From assembly GCA_012103455.1 (NCBI GenBank), contig WLWT01000003.1:806001-870000 (forward strand): a stretch of 64,000 nucleotides of DNA. Direction: 5' to 3'. The DNA is from Gammaproteobacteria bacterium. GTDB taxonomy: Bacteria; Pseudomonadota; Gammaproteobacteria; HK1. The notes under the pieces were generated by a model. That model saw only the letters and a program-made list of their open reading frames with translations, did not search any database and had not been told where the DNA came from. Positions 26,237-34,851 of the stretch are shown piece after piece (within the stretch, counting starts at the first letter, position 1; every line of letters starts with the position of its first letter). The position numbers and the translations under genes were made by a program.

Positions 26237-27100
26237 GTGCGGGTGAGGGGCGAGGGTACCGACTCATCCCAGGAGGACGCCGTTGGACCGTTCACCCGAC
26301 TCGGTTTGTTTTTGGACGAGTATTGGCCAATCTTGCTGGTCGTGCTCGGCGGTGTCTTTATGGCCTTCGTTCCCAATCTGCTGCCCGCCCCGCTGGATAT
26401 GCCCCAGGGAACAAAGCAATGGCTCCGGGCGTCAGGCGCTCTGACAATCATCTTCGCGTTCGCCCTCGGCAACATCCACGTCTACAAGCGAACCAGCCGA
26501 GCGAACACGCTTAGCCGGGAGAAGCGAAAGCTAGAGAAGATAATTCAAGGGTTTGGTGACGACTATTTCGATATCTGGAGAACGAAGCTAGGTCACATCG
26601 CCAAGACCCTCGGCTTCGGTGACCAGGAGCGAGTGAGTATCTATCGATACTCCGACCACGACCGAGCGTTCTACATGTTAGGTCGATACTCGGAAGGACC
26701 GGACTTCTCTCGCCGAGGGCGCGGCGTGTATCCTGACGATCAGGGTTGCATCGGCGAAGCCTGGAAATCCGGTGAGGCAGTTGCGCGTGACTTGCCGGAT
26801 CCGGATTCGGAGCCGGACAAGTACGCGAGCGTAATGGCCGACTGCTGGAACATCGACTCTGAAACGCTTCGCAAGATGCTGATGAAGAGTAGGTTGATAT
26901 TCGCGTTTGCGCTCCGTGACCGTGCAGACCTGCAACGAACAGCGGTGATCGTTTTCGAGAGTACAACAGTTGATGGGTTCGATGTAAACGATGTGCGCAC
27001 ATTCATCGACGGAATCGCAGGGCGTGAGATTGCACACTTGATCGAAGTTCTGCGCCCACTTGAACCCTCGCCGGATGTGGCGAGATCGAGAGGTTTCTGA
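26237..27100 (+). CDS. Membrane-anchored GAF-like domain protein
   Basis: 287 residues from a GTG. Two hydrophobic segments (about residues 29-49 and 66-83) form a membrane hairpin, followed by a short basic coiled coil (SREKRKLEKIIQGF) and a C-terminal ~165-residue domain with a GAF-like pattern (RVSIYRYSDHDRAFYMLGRYSE...RGVYPDDQGCIGEAWKSGEAVARDLPD). GAF domains bind small ligands or signal; no catalytic domain is attached. The stop lies one base before the next gene's ATG. The pair sits between IS remnants and beside a dead integrase. I do not know this protein as part of a described system; a sensor or effector in a defence or toxin-antitoxin pair is an inference. Confidence 0.7.
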   Translation: MRVRGEGTDSSQEDAVGPFTRLGLFLDEYWPILLVVLGGVFMAFVPNLLPAPLDMPQGTKQWLRASGALTIIFAFALGNIHVYKRTSRANTLSREKRKLEKIIQGFGDDYFDIWRTKLGHIAKTLGFGDQERVSIYRYSDHDRAFYMLGRYSEGPDFSRRGRGVYPDDQGCIGEAWKSGEAVARDLPDPDSEPDKYASVMADCWNIDSETLRKMLMKSRLIFAFALRDRADLQRTAVIVFESTTVDGFDVNDVRTFIDGIAGREIAHLIEVLRPLEPSPDVARSRGF

Positions 27101-27101
27101 A

Positions 27102-27596
27102 ATGGCAGATCTACCGGATGTGATCGGGTATCTATACCAGCACTACCCGCATAAGTCGGAGTTGTCCAAAGCTCGTTTGACGAAGATGGTGTATCTGGCC
27201 GACTGGAAGTCCGTGTTGGAGCGGAATTCTCAGCTGACAGACATCGAATGGTTCTTCAACAACTATGGCCCCTACGTCGATGATGTCTGGCAGATTGCGT
27301 TCCAGGCCAACAAGTTCAACCTAGAACACGGGCAGAACATGTTTGGCGGCGTGAAAGAGACAATGTCTATCAAGAAACCGTTCTCCCCTGCCCTATCCGC
27401 AGAAGATAGGTGGATACTTGATCATGTCATCAAGCAAACAAAGAGGCTGTATTGGGACGATTTCATAAAACTTGTCTACTCGACCTACCCAGTGTTAACC
27501 GGAGTTCGAGGAGAGAATCTAGATTTGGTTGGCGCAGCGAATCGGTACCGAAGCGAAGGTGCGAACCGACTCACGACTGCGCAGATGCAGCCGTAG
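27102..27596 (+). CDS. Panacea/SocA-like (DUF4065-like) protein
   Basis: 164 residues, start 27102 one base after the GAF gene stop, with GAGAGG just upstream. The opening IGYLYQHYPHKSELSKARLTKMVYLADW followed by LTDIEWFFNNYGPYVDDV is the hallmark of the Panacea/SocA-like fold, in which such proteins act as antitoxins or proteolysis adaptors. Panacea proteins often neutralise very diverse toxins encoded next to them. Here the partner is a membrane GAF protein rather than a known toxin type. The domain call is by pattern memory and should be tested; coupling of the two genes is directly visible. Confidence 0.68.
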   Translation: MADLPDVIGYLYQHYPHKSELSKARLTKMVYLADWKSVLERNSQLTDIEWFFNNYGPYVDDVWQIAFQANKFNLEHGQNMFGGVKETMSIKKPFSPALSAEDRWILDHVIKQTKRLYWDDFIKLVYSTYPVLTGVRGENLDLVGAANRYRSEGANRLTTAQMQP

Positions 27597-27609
27597 GAAT
27601 GCCTAGGTG

Positions 27610-28203
27610 TGCGATTCCACAAAGAACTCGACCAACCACTCATCGAATGCTCCGGGGCGCGCGACGATGCGCTTGTAGCGCTCGTGCGCTGCCTGCGGTT
27701 CGCCCAGTTCCATGCGGTTCAACGTGCTCGCACCGGCCAATGCCTAGCTGCGCTCGCGCTCGCCAATCCGCTTCTCGCCCGTCACATCCCTCTTGCCCAC
27801 CAGCAACGACAGCACCGTGTCGCCCCGCAGTTCCCTAGGGTCGTCGAGATCTTCATATCCGAGCGCGAGGGCAACAATGCGCTGCGACACCCACTCATGC
27901 ACGCGGTGTTCGACGCTCGCCGCATTGCGGTAATCATCGAAGCATCTGGACATGCGCGCGGTCACTGCGGTGCGCGTGTCCACCCCTCGCAGTAGGACGC
28001 CTCCGGCGTCCGAGTTGATGCGTCCACCATCGAATCGACCCGTGAGCGAACGCCGTCCCAGGGCGTGAAACTCAAGCGGTTCACCCGTACACTGTGTCTT
28101 CAAGGCTGCTTCCTCCTCGTGTGGCCTAAACGATTGATCTCACAACTGTTATGCCACTGGAAGCAGCCTTTTTCTACCCCCTCGGTGAGTTTTTCGGGCT
28201 AAC
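27610..28203 (-). mobile_element. IS1380-type element remnant B (N-terminal part)
   Basis: Second remnant of the same element as at 24170-25456, same strand. The minus-strand frame from 28103 reads the transposase N-terminus (RSLTGRFDGGRINSDAGGVLLRGVD, MSRCFDDYRNAASVEHRVHEWVSQRIVALALGYEDLDD), then breaks and resumes in another frame (HERYKRIVARPGAFDEWLVEFF). It is cut at about 27610, 14 bases past the Panacea gene stop, so everything after the first third of the transposase is lost. It keeps the ~260 bases deleted from remnant A. Confidence 0.75.
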
Positions 28204-28644
28204 TGTGCTCCATCATGGCCGCTTCCCGGGAACGGTTGAACGATGCCGAGGAAGCGCGCTGCGCCCACTTCGAGCATGCAGCGCGCCGGCGATGGAGTGC
28301 TTTTCATTGTGCCCTGGCGTCACAACAAGGGCGCTCGTTCTACCATCGGCAGGCTCGGGTGTCCTGCTGGTGGCCTTAACTGTGTTAGCACCCGGGCTGA
28401 GCACCGGCAGGCACCCGCGTTCCCTCTCAGTGATCTACCTTTGCGAACAGTTATTTAGTCAATAACTTACTTGATTGGGCTTTTCTGCCTTTGCCTAATG
28501 TCTGTCAATACGTGGCGTTGGTTCGTATTACAACGCGAAAGCTGTGCGGCTGCGACCTACTAAAGACAAGCTCTCAGATGACACGAGGCCTCATCTGTTT
28601 GATCTAGCCTTTGCGCGTTCTTTGGACCGTGAAGAAGATCTGCT
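28204..28644. other. Decayed mobile-region spacer
   Basis: 441 bases with short open frames only. I see no family, tRNA or hairpin array. The right part (about 28480-28620) is A/T-richer and could hold the promoter or attI-like region of the integron-integrase fragment that follows, but no attI core was identified. Confidence 0.35.
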
Positions 28645-29007
28645 GTGGAAGGGTTATCGAGTGATGCGAAGAGTGCACTGGGCAAGCTGAGCGAGGCGAT
28701 TCGGCTTCGGCACTATTCGATACGAGCAGAGCAAGTTTATCGAGGATGGATTAGGCGCTTTTTGTACCGTGCCCGCCGGCTTGATCTCGCAGCGCTGAGC
28801 GCTTGGCATGCACGCCGGTTGTTGCCGGACTTGGTCACGCAATGGGCTGTCGCGCTTTCCACTCGGGATCAAGCCTTACACGCGGTAGCCATCCACTACG
28901 CGCAAGATAGCCAGGGCACGCCGTCTTCGCCTCGCCACTGGTGCATATCTGAGCAGCACCTCCAATGCAGCCCTCCCTGCACAAGATACTCGCGCGCTCC
29001 AGCTTAA
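28645..29007 (+). pseudogene. Integron-type tyrosine integrase, N-terminal fragment
   Basis: The frame begins with KLSEAIRLRHYSIRAEQVYRGWIRRFLYR, the SAM-like N-terminal core-binding pattern of IntI and related integrases. It then degrades: a deletion joins this to TRDQALHAVAIHYAQD, which corresponds to the TQNQALNALVFLY part of the family, and no catalytic domain follows. It is a remnant, oriented towards the msh operon. Confidence 0.55.
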
Positions 29008-29019
29008 GTCTGGACGGCG

Positions 29020-29049
29020 GCGCTGGGGATGAATGCGCTGGGGATGAAT
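29020..29049 (+). repeat. 15-bp tandem duplication at the mshL start
   Basis: GCGCTGGGGATGAAT occurs twice in direct succession (29020-29034 and 29035-29049). Each unit carries an ATG, so the duplication gives mshL two in-frame candidate starts five codons apart (29029 and 29044). Confidence 0.8.
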
Positions 29050-30789
29050 ACGGTGACGGATATACTGAGCAGCACGGACAAGCTGATGGTGACCGAGGTG
29101 TTTCGCTGGCTAATAGCCCGGATAACAACCGCTCACACTTTCGCTGTCTGGGCGCTACTAGTTCGTGTAGTGATGGCGCTTACCGCCGCTGCACTGACGA
29201 GCGCATGCGAATCCATAGTGCCCGAGCCGCGCCCTGCTGTTACCGGCCATGTCTCGGTACCTGCCCCGGCGGTGGCTAGGTCTGGTGCTATCCCGAGTCC
29301 TGTTACCCGTTTGCCGGCACCGCCGCGCCCGGTGCCGGCCCCCGCGGCAGAGATCTATACGGTGGTCGTCAACGGCGTGCCGGTGCGTGAGTTGCTGTTC
29401 GCCTTAGCCCGTGACGCCGCTATCAATGTAGACATTCATCCGGATCTCCAAGGCGCGGTAACGCTCAATGCCATCGATCAGTCGTTGCCGCAGATCTTGG
29501 AGCGTCTGAGCCGGCAGGTGAATTTGCGGTACGAGTTTGACGGTAACCTTTTGGTCATCACCCGGGATCAGCCGTTTTTGCGGACCTACACCATCGACTA
29601 CGTGAATCTGGCCCGCGAAACCATCGGCTCAGTGAGCGTGTCTACCCAGATCGCCACCACTTCGGGAGGCGCATCCGTGGCCGCTGCAAGCGGCGACAAT
29701 AACTCTTCTACCGCCATTGAGAGTACCGCCAGCCATGCGGTATGGGAGAGATTGGTAGCGGCTGTCAACGCCATGATCGTGTCGAATCAGGCGGCGCCTG
29801 GCGGCTCTGCGGTATTGGCCAATCCCGAAGCAGGATTGCTGAGCGTGCGGGCTAACGCTAGGGAACACCGGGAGATTCAAGCTTATCTGGACCGCGTGGC
29901 GGCCAGCTTGAAGCGGCAAGTATTGATTGAAGCGACCGTGGTGGAAGTGACTTTACGTGACAATTTCCAGGCCGGCATAAATTGGAGCAAGGTGGCGCAA
30001 AAAGCGGGTGTGACCCTGACGCAATCCATTATTGGCGGCACCGTGGCCAATGCGCCGTTCTTCTTGCTCCAGTACACCGATGCCACTGCCAACAGCAGTC
30101 ATTCAACCACTGATCTGACGGTTACTGCGCGGTTACTCAAGGAGTTCGGTGACGTGCGGGTGCTCTCCAGTCCCCGGATCATGACACTCAACAACCAAAC
30201 AGCAGTGCTAAAAGTAGTCGATAACCGCGTCTACTTTACCGCCGAGGTATCGACCCAGACCGATGCCAACGGCAATGTCGTCACGAATATCGAGACCACA
30301 CCGCAGACGGTGCCAGTGGGATTCGTCATGACGGTGACCCCGCAGATCACGTCTACCGATGCCGTCACGCTCAATGTGCGCCCAACTATTTCGCGCATTT
30401 TGCAGTTCGTCAATGATCCCAATCCGAACCTGACGGTGGGTATCAACAGGGTGCCGGAGATACAGGTGCGCGAGTTCGAATCCGTCCTGCAAACCCAAAG
30501 TGGGCAAATCGCCGTGTTGGGTGGTTTGATGCAAGATAGCCGGAATAAAGACACCGACGGCATTCCGCTGTTGTCGGAATTGAATGAACTCGGCGATCTG
30601 TTCAAGTTCCGCAACAACGCTTTTACCAAGTCCGAGCTGGTGATCTTCGTGCGTCCATGGGTGATCCGCAAGCCCAGTGTGTTAGCCGGCGACCTCGGTA
30701 GCTATAAGCGTAATCTGCCGGAAAACTTAGGCACCGTCGCGCCGCAACTATCACCCCAGGGTAAGCGCTTGCAAGGGGTCCAACCTTGA
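29029..30789 (+). CDS. mshL: MSHA-type pilus secretin MshL
   Basis: Outer-membrane secretin through which the pilus exits. The protein has up to 586 residues. A hydrophobic segment ends in LTSACES (signal peptide, possibly lipidated), followed by a Pro-rich stretch. The periplasmic N-domain reads VNGVPVRELLFALARDAAINVDIHPDLQGAVTLNAIDQSLPQILERLSRQ, typical of the STN/secretin N-terminal fold. The secretin core runs to VLGGLMQD and ELVIFVRPWVI at the C-terminus. The true start may be the ATG at 29173, next to the signal sequence. A MITE lies immediately after the TGA, separating mshL from the rest of the operon. Confidence 0.88.
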   Translation: MNALGMNTVTDILSSTDKLMVTEVFRWLIARITTAHTFAVWALLVRVVMALTAAALTSACESIVPEPRPAVTGHVSVPAPAVARSGAIPSPVTRLPAPPRPVPAPAAEIYTVVVNGVPVRELLFALARDAAINVDIHPDLQGAVTLNAIDQSLPQILERLSRQVNLRYEFDGNLLVITRDQPFLRTYTIDYVNLARETIGSVSVSTQIATTSGGASVAAASGDNNSSTAIESTASHAVWERLVAAVNAMIVSNQAAPGGSAVLANPEAGLLSVRANAREHREIQAYLDRVAASLKRQVLIEATVVEVTLRDNFQAGINWSKVAQKAGVTLTQSIIGGTVANAPFFLLQYTDATANSSHSTTDLTVTARLLKEFGDVRVLSSPRIMTLNNQTAVLKVVDNRVYFTAEVSTQTDANGNVVTNIETTPQTVPVGFVMTVTPQITSTDAVTLNVRPTISRILQFVNDPNPNLTVGINRVPEIQVREFESVLQTQSGQIAVLGGLMQDSRNKDTDGIPLLSELNELGDLFKFRNNAFTKSELVIFVRPWVIRKPSVLAGDLGSYKRNLPENLGTVAPQLSPQGKRLQGVQP

Positions 30790-30930
30790 GGGCACCTCTA
30801 ACAATGCACTTTTTCCGCGATTGCGGCGTCAGCGCCGTGCTCCAATCCTCAGGTATCACCTATACACTGCGGTTGCGCGCGCGGTGCTTCCTTGCATTCA
30901 CGAAAAAATTGCTATTTTTAGCAGGCACCC
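30790..30930. mobile_element. MITE copy 2 (141 bp)
   Basis: Same element and orientation as at 19985. It begins GGGCACCTCTAACAATG and ends TATTTTTAGCAGGCACCC, and is flanked by TTGA on both sides (30786-30789 and 30931-30934). The left TTGA contains the TGA stop of mshL, so the target duplication preserved the stop codon. Its right inverted repeat is less perfect than in copy 1. Confidence 0.8.
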
Positions 30931-30964
30931 TTGAATGGGTTTCAGCTTTGAACGGGATCAGGCA

Positions 30965-33052
30965 ATGAGCCTGCTAATGGATGCGCTAAAACGCGCGGAA
31001 CGCGCCCGTGAAGCTGAGGAGCGCGAGGGCGAGAGGCCGCCGCCGCAATCGGCTTCGTCGATCCCTGAATTCGGCTTGGACCCGGTGGATTCGGACGCCA
31101 CCGGCCATGGTCTCGCGCTAGAGCCGGTCCCTAGGGACGAAGAGGCGGACCTAATCGAGTTCACCAGTACCCCCCTGCTTGAAAACACCGCTACCGGCCT
31201 TGAACTGTCGAGGTTGCCTGAGGATGGCGCAGAATCGGGCGGCGGCACGAACCGTTCGAGTTTCCAGCTTGATGGTGCCGACGCGGAAGACTTCTCAGGC
31301 GAACGTGAAGATTCACTTGAAGCCGAACTACCGCCTGTAGTGCCGGGCGCCGATGCAATAGAAGTCAGTGCAATAGAAGTCGAGGACACCTCTGTCGCGT
31401 TGCCATCGCTCGAACTTGCAAGAGCGCCGGTGGACTCTTATTTCGATGGCACCGACGCAGTCATTATCTCTGCAATACAGACCGGGGAGCCTGAGCCGTC
31501 CTGCGGCCAAACCGCCACCGCCATCGACGGGCTGCGCTTGGGTGAAGACACTGAAACCCAGCCTATGGCGCGGCGGGTATTCGATGCTAAAGCGCAACCC
31601 TCTAGCGGCCGCGTAGCACGAACCTTCGTGTTTATAGTGCTCCCGCTACTGTCAGTGATAGGCGCGGTTGGGGGCGTGCTCTTTTGGGTTTCCACCGCGT
31701 CGGCGCCGGCGGTGGCGGCGCGTGACGGTAGCCCGCAAACGTTGCTCGAGGCCGTATTGGCACTGCTAGGGCCGGTACCGCCGCAAAGTTTCACCACGCC
31801 GCGGTCCAGGGCGCCAGTCACACCCACACCAACCGATATCGCCTCGCAAAGCACTGGCCGTGGTGTCCCGGCGAGCGCAGTACCTGAGCCCGCGGTGGTG
31901 TACGCGGATCCCGGCAGCGTTGATACAACCACCATCGCTGCGGTGAGTGCCGGAACACAGCAAAAGCCCACTGATGCCGGTCGGGTACGCCGCGCCGAGC
32001 CGGTGCAGCGGGTAAAAGACGCGTTGGCGCAAGGTTCTGCTGCTATTGCAGCCCGAGGGGCGGACACGCAATTGATGTCTGGTAGGCCGATGCCCGAGCA
32101 GGGCGATTTGTCGGTGCAACCGCTGCCACCTGAAGTGATAGAGGTGCCGCCCGCGACGCCGGCGGCCGTGGACTTGGAAGCGCACAGTGACTACACCGGC
32201 GAGCAGATTGCCACTGCTGCGCCCGCCCGTAGAGGGTCGAATGCGAGAGCAAGGGCCGCTCACAGGGGCCCATTGGTCACTAACCGTTCAGCGCCGTCTA
32301 CTGCAGTCCAAGGTGGTCCTGAGAGCGGGCGAGCCGAGGATGAGCGGTCTTCGGGCAGGCGCAGTGGCCGATTCGCACCGGGCGCATTCGGATCGGCCAC
32401 TGCGCGGGCTCAGGCGCGGTTGCCGCAAGGCCCCAGCGCGTCCGGCACTATCGGTATTACGCGCCGGCCCGCGGTGGACCGCGTATCACCGGTGTTGACA
32501 AGCGCTTATTCGGCCTACGAGCGCGGTGAGTTGGCGCGCGCAGCACATGCTTACAAAAAAATCTTGAGCATCCATCCGCATCAGCGCGACGCACTGCTAG
32601 GCAGTGCCGCGGTGGCGGCGCGCCAGGGGCGTTTAGGGGCGGCCCGGGCGGCGTACGCAAAGCTGCTGGCATTGAACCCCAAAGACAGTACCGCGCGCTC
32701 GGCGCTGTTAACCTTGAGCCCCTCCGCTGACGTACAGGCCACCGAGAGCGAGTTCAAGTTGATGCTGGCCGAGGAACCGGATGCGGCCCATCTATACTAC
32801 AGTTTGGGCAATCTCTACGCATCGCAAGGCCGCTGGCCTGAAGCGCAGGCGGCGTATTTCGGTGCTTTGCGCCACGATGCATCCCATCCCGACTACGCGT
32901 TCAATCTGGCCGTCAGTTTGGATCACATGCGCCAGGAGGCAGCCGCGTCAGACTACTACAAACGCGCACTGAGGCTGGCCGGCACGCGCGACGCGGGGTT
33001 CGATACAGCGGTGGCGCAGTTGCGGGTGAGCGCCATGGCGGGCGGCAATTGA
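30965..33052 (+). CDS. MshN-like TPR protein of MSHA-type pilus
   Basis: 695 residues from the ATG at 30965 (MSLLMDALKRAERAREAEE), which matches the N-terminal cytoplasmic start of MshN/PilN-type and GspB-like operon proteins. One membrane helix lies near residues 220-250 (TFVFIVLPLLSVIGAVGGVLFWV). A long Pro/Ala/Arg-rich periplasmic linker leads to C-terminal TPRs (AYSAYERGELARAAHAYKKILSIHPHQRDALLG; LYYSLGNLYASQGRWPEAQAAYFGAL). Acidic low-complexity stretches precede the helix, including a 15-bp in-frame duplication at about 31356-31385. It follows the MITE and leads into mshE. Confidence 0.75.
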   Translation: MSLLMDALKRAERAREAEEREGERPPPQSASSIPEFGLDPVDSDATGHGLALEPVPRDEEADLIEFTSTPLLENTATGLELSRLPEDGAESGGGTNRSSFQLDGADAEDFSGEREDSLEAELPPVVPGADAIEVSAIEVEDTSVALPSLELARAPVDSYFDGTDAVIISAIQTGEPEPSCGQTATAIDGLRLGEDTETQPMARRVFDAKAQPSSGRVARTFVFIVLPLLSVIGAVGGVLFWVSTASAPAVAARDGSPQTLLEAVLALLGPVPPQSFTTPRSRAPVTPTPTDIASQSTGRGVPASAVPEPAVVYADPGSVDTTTIAAVSAGTQQKPTDAGRVRRAEPVQRVKDALAQGSAAIAARGADTQLMSGRPMPEQGDLSVQPLPPEVIEVPPATPAAVDLEAHSDYTGEQIATAAPARRGSNARARAAHRGPLVTNRSAPSTAVQGGPESGRAEDERSSGRRSGRFAPGAFGSATARAQARLPQGPSASGTIGITRRPAVDRVSPVLTSAYSAYERGELARAAHAYKKILSIHPHQRDALLGSAAVAARQGRLGAARAAYAKLLALNPKDSTARSALLTLSPSADVQATESEFKLMLAEEPDAAHLYYSLGNLYASQGRWPEAQAAYFGALRHDASHPDYAFNLAVSLDHMRQEAAASDYYKRALRLAGTRDAGFDTAVAQLRVSAMAGGN

Positions 33053-33092
33053 GCCGCGCCTGTTGCTCGGCTGTGCAGGGCTAAGCAACACC

Positions 33093-34841
33093 ATGGACTG
33101 TGTTGCGGCGATCAATCTGGGTGCTCCGCCTGGCCGGCGGCGTATCGGTGAGTTGTTGGTGAGCCGTGGTGTAGTCACCGAAGATCAGGTGCGCATTGCC
33201 CTTACCGAGCAAAAGCGCAAGCGTGAGCAAAAGCGTGAGCATCTGGGCAACATTCTGGTACGGCTCGGCTTCGCCACGGAAGCGGTTATTCGCGATGTGC
33301 TGGGTGGTGCCCTGGGCTACGAGCCGGTTGATCTCTCCAGGGTAGTGGTCGGTAGCGAGGTGGTGCAGCTTATTCCCAAAGACGTGGCCCGGCGTTACCA
33401 CATCCTGGCTCTCACGATGGATCAGGAAAAACGTGAATTGTCGGTGGCGATGTCCGATCCGTTTAACGTCATCGCCCTGGATCAGGTACGAGCGTTACTC
33501 GGTGGTGACATCGAAGTCAAAGCCGTGCTCGCCGGTAGCACCGAGATCGATGAAGCCATTGATCGATTCTACGGCTATGAGCTTTCGGTCGATGGCATCT
33601 TGCAGGAGATCGAAACCGGCGAGATCGACTACCACAGCCTCGAAGCGCAAAGCGATGAGTATTCTCAGCCGGTGGTGCGCCTGGTTAACGCGCTTTTGTC
33701 CGATGCGGTCAAGCGGGCGGCTTCGGATGTGCACTTCGAACCGGAGCATGAGTTTCTTCGCATCCGTTATCGCATTGATGGGGTGTTGCGCCAGATCCGC
33801 AGCCTTCACCGTAATTACTGGGCCGCTATCGCCGTGCGGCTCAAGGTTATGTCGGGGATGAATATCGCCGAGATGCGCGCGCCGCAAGACGGGCGCATCT
33901 CGCTGCAAGTGTCGGGTCATCCGGTGGACTTTCGCGTCTCCTCGATGCCTACCACCCACGGCGAGAACATCGTTTTACGTGTTCTGGATCGGCAAAAAGG
34001 CATCGTTGCGTTGGAAGCACTGGGGTTGTCGGATGAGGCGCTAGCAACATTGCGCCTCATGATGGCGCGCCCGGAAGGCATTATTTTGGTCACCGGTCCG
34101 ACGGGCAGTGGTAAGACTACAGCGCTTTATTCGATGCTGAACCACTTGAATACCGAGCAAGTCAACATCATGACGCTGGAAGATCCGGTGGAATATCCGA
34201 TGGAAATGATCCGCCAGACTTCGGTGAACGAGGCGGTCAAGCTGGATTTTGCCAATGGCGTGCGCACGATGATGCGCCAGGATCCGGACATCATCCTGGT
34301 CGGCGAGATCCGCGATGCGCAGACTGCCGAGATGGCGTTTCGCGCTGCCATGACTGGCCACCAGGTGTTTTCCACGTTGCATACCAATTCGGCTGCGGGG
34401 GCGATCCCGCGGTTGCTCGATACCGGTATTCCACTGCATATCATGGCGGGCAATATCATCGGTGTGATAGGGCAAAGGCTGGTACGCAAGCTGTGCGTGT
34501 ATTGCAAAGAAGCCTATGAGCCAACCCGTATGGTGCGCCAATTGCTGGGCGTAGGCATCGGCATCGGTACGGAAATGCCACCCATCTACCGGCCCTCGGG
34601 CTGTGCGAGCTGCGATCACACCGGCTACAAGGGCCGTTTGGCGGTGGCTGAAGTGCTCAAATTCGACCAAGAGATCGATGAGTTGGTGGCCCGGCGGGCC
34701 ACGGTGAGCGAGATCACCAAGACGGCACGCAACAACGGGTTTGTCACCATGGCCGACGATGGCGTACGCCGCGTGCTCCAAGGGGTGAGCAGTCTGGACG
34801 AAGTATCGCGGGTGGTCGATCTGACCGACCGGCTGACTTGA
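33093..34841 (+). CDS. mshE: MshE-like type IV pilus extension ATPase
   Basis: GspE-family hexameric ATPase, 582 residues from ATG 33093 (TTG 33063 is possible). The N-terminus carries two MshEN-type motifs, RIGELLVSRGVVTEDQVRIALTEQ and HLGNILVRLGFATEAVIRDVL, the fold that binds cyclic di-GMP in Vibrio MshE. The ATPase core has Walker A GPTGSGKTTALYS, the Asp box MRQDPDIILVGEIRDAQTAE, the His box FSTLHTNSA and a zinc-binding CVYC...CASC pair. Just after motif 1 is a small duplicated stretch (KREQKREH). It powers pilus extension at the inner membrane. Confidence 0.9.
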   Translation: MDCVAAINLGAPPGRRRIGELLVSRGVVTEDQVRIALTEQKRKREQKREHLGNILVRLGFATEAVIRDVLGGALGYEPVDLSRVVVGSEVVQLIPKDVARRYHILALTMDQEKRELSVAMSDPFNVIALDQVRALLGGDIEVKAVLAGSTEIDEAIDRFYGYELSVDGILQEIETGEIDYHSLEAQSDEYSQPVVRLVNALLSDAVKRAASDVHFEPEHEFLRIRYRIDGVLRQIRSLHRNYWAAIAVRLKVMSGMNIAEMRAPQDGRISLQVSGHPVDFRVSSMPTTHGENIVLRVLDRQKGIVALEALGLSDEALATLRLMMARPEGIILVTGPTGSGKTTALYSMLNHLNTEQVNIMTLEDPVEYPMEMIRQTSVNEAVKLDFANGVRTMMRQDPDIILVGEIRDAQTAEMAFRAAMTGHQVFSTLHTNSAAGAIPRLLDTGIPLHIMAGNIIGVIGQRLVRKLCVYCKEAYEPTRMVRQLLGVGIGIGTEMPPIYRPSGCASCDHTGYKGRLAVAEVLKFDQEIDELVARRATVSEITKTARNNGFVTMADDGVRRVLQGVSSLDEVSRVVDLTDRLT

Positions 34842-34851
34842 GCGCAAACCT

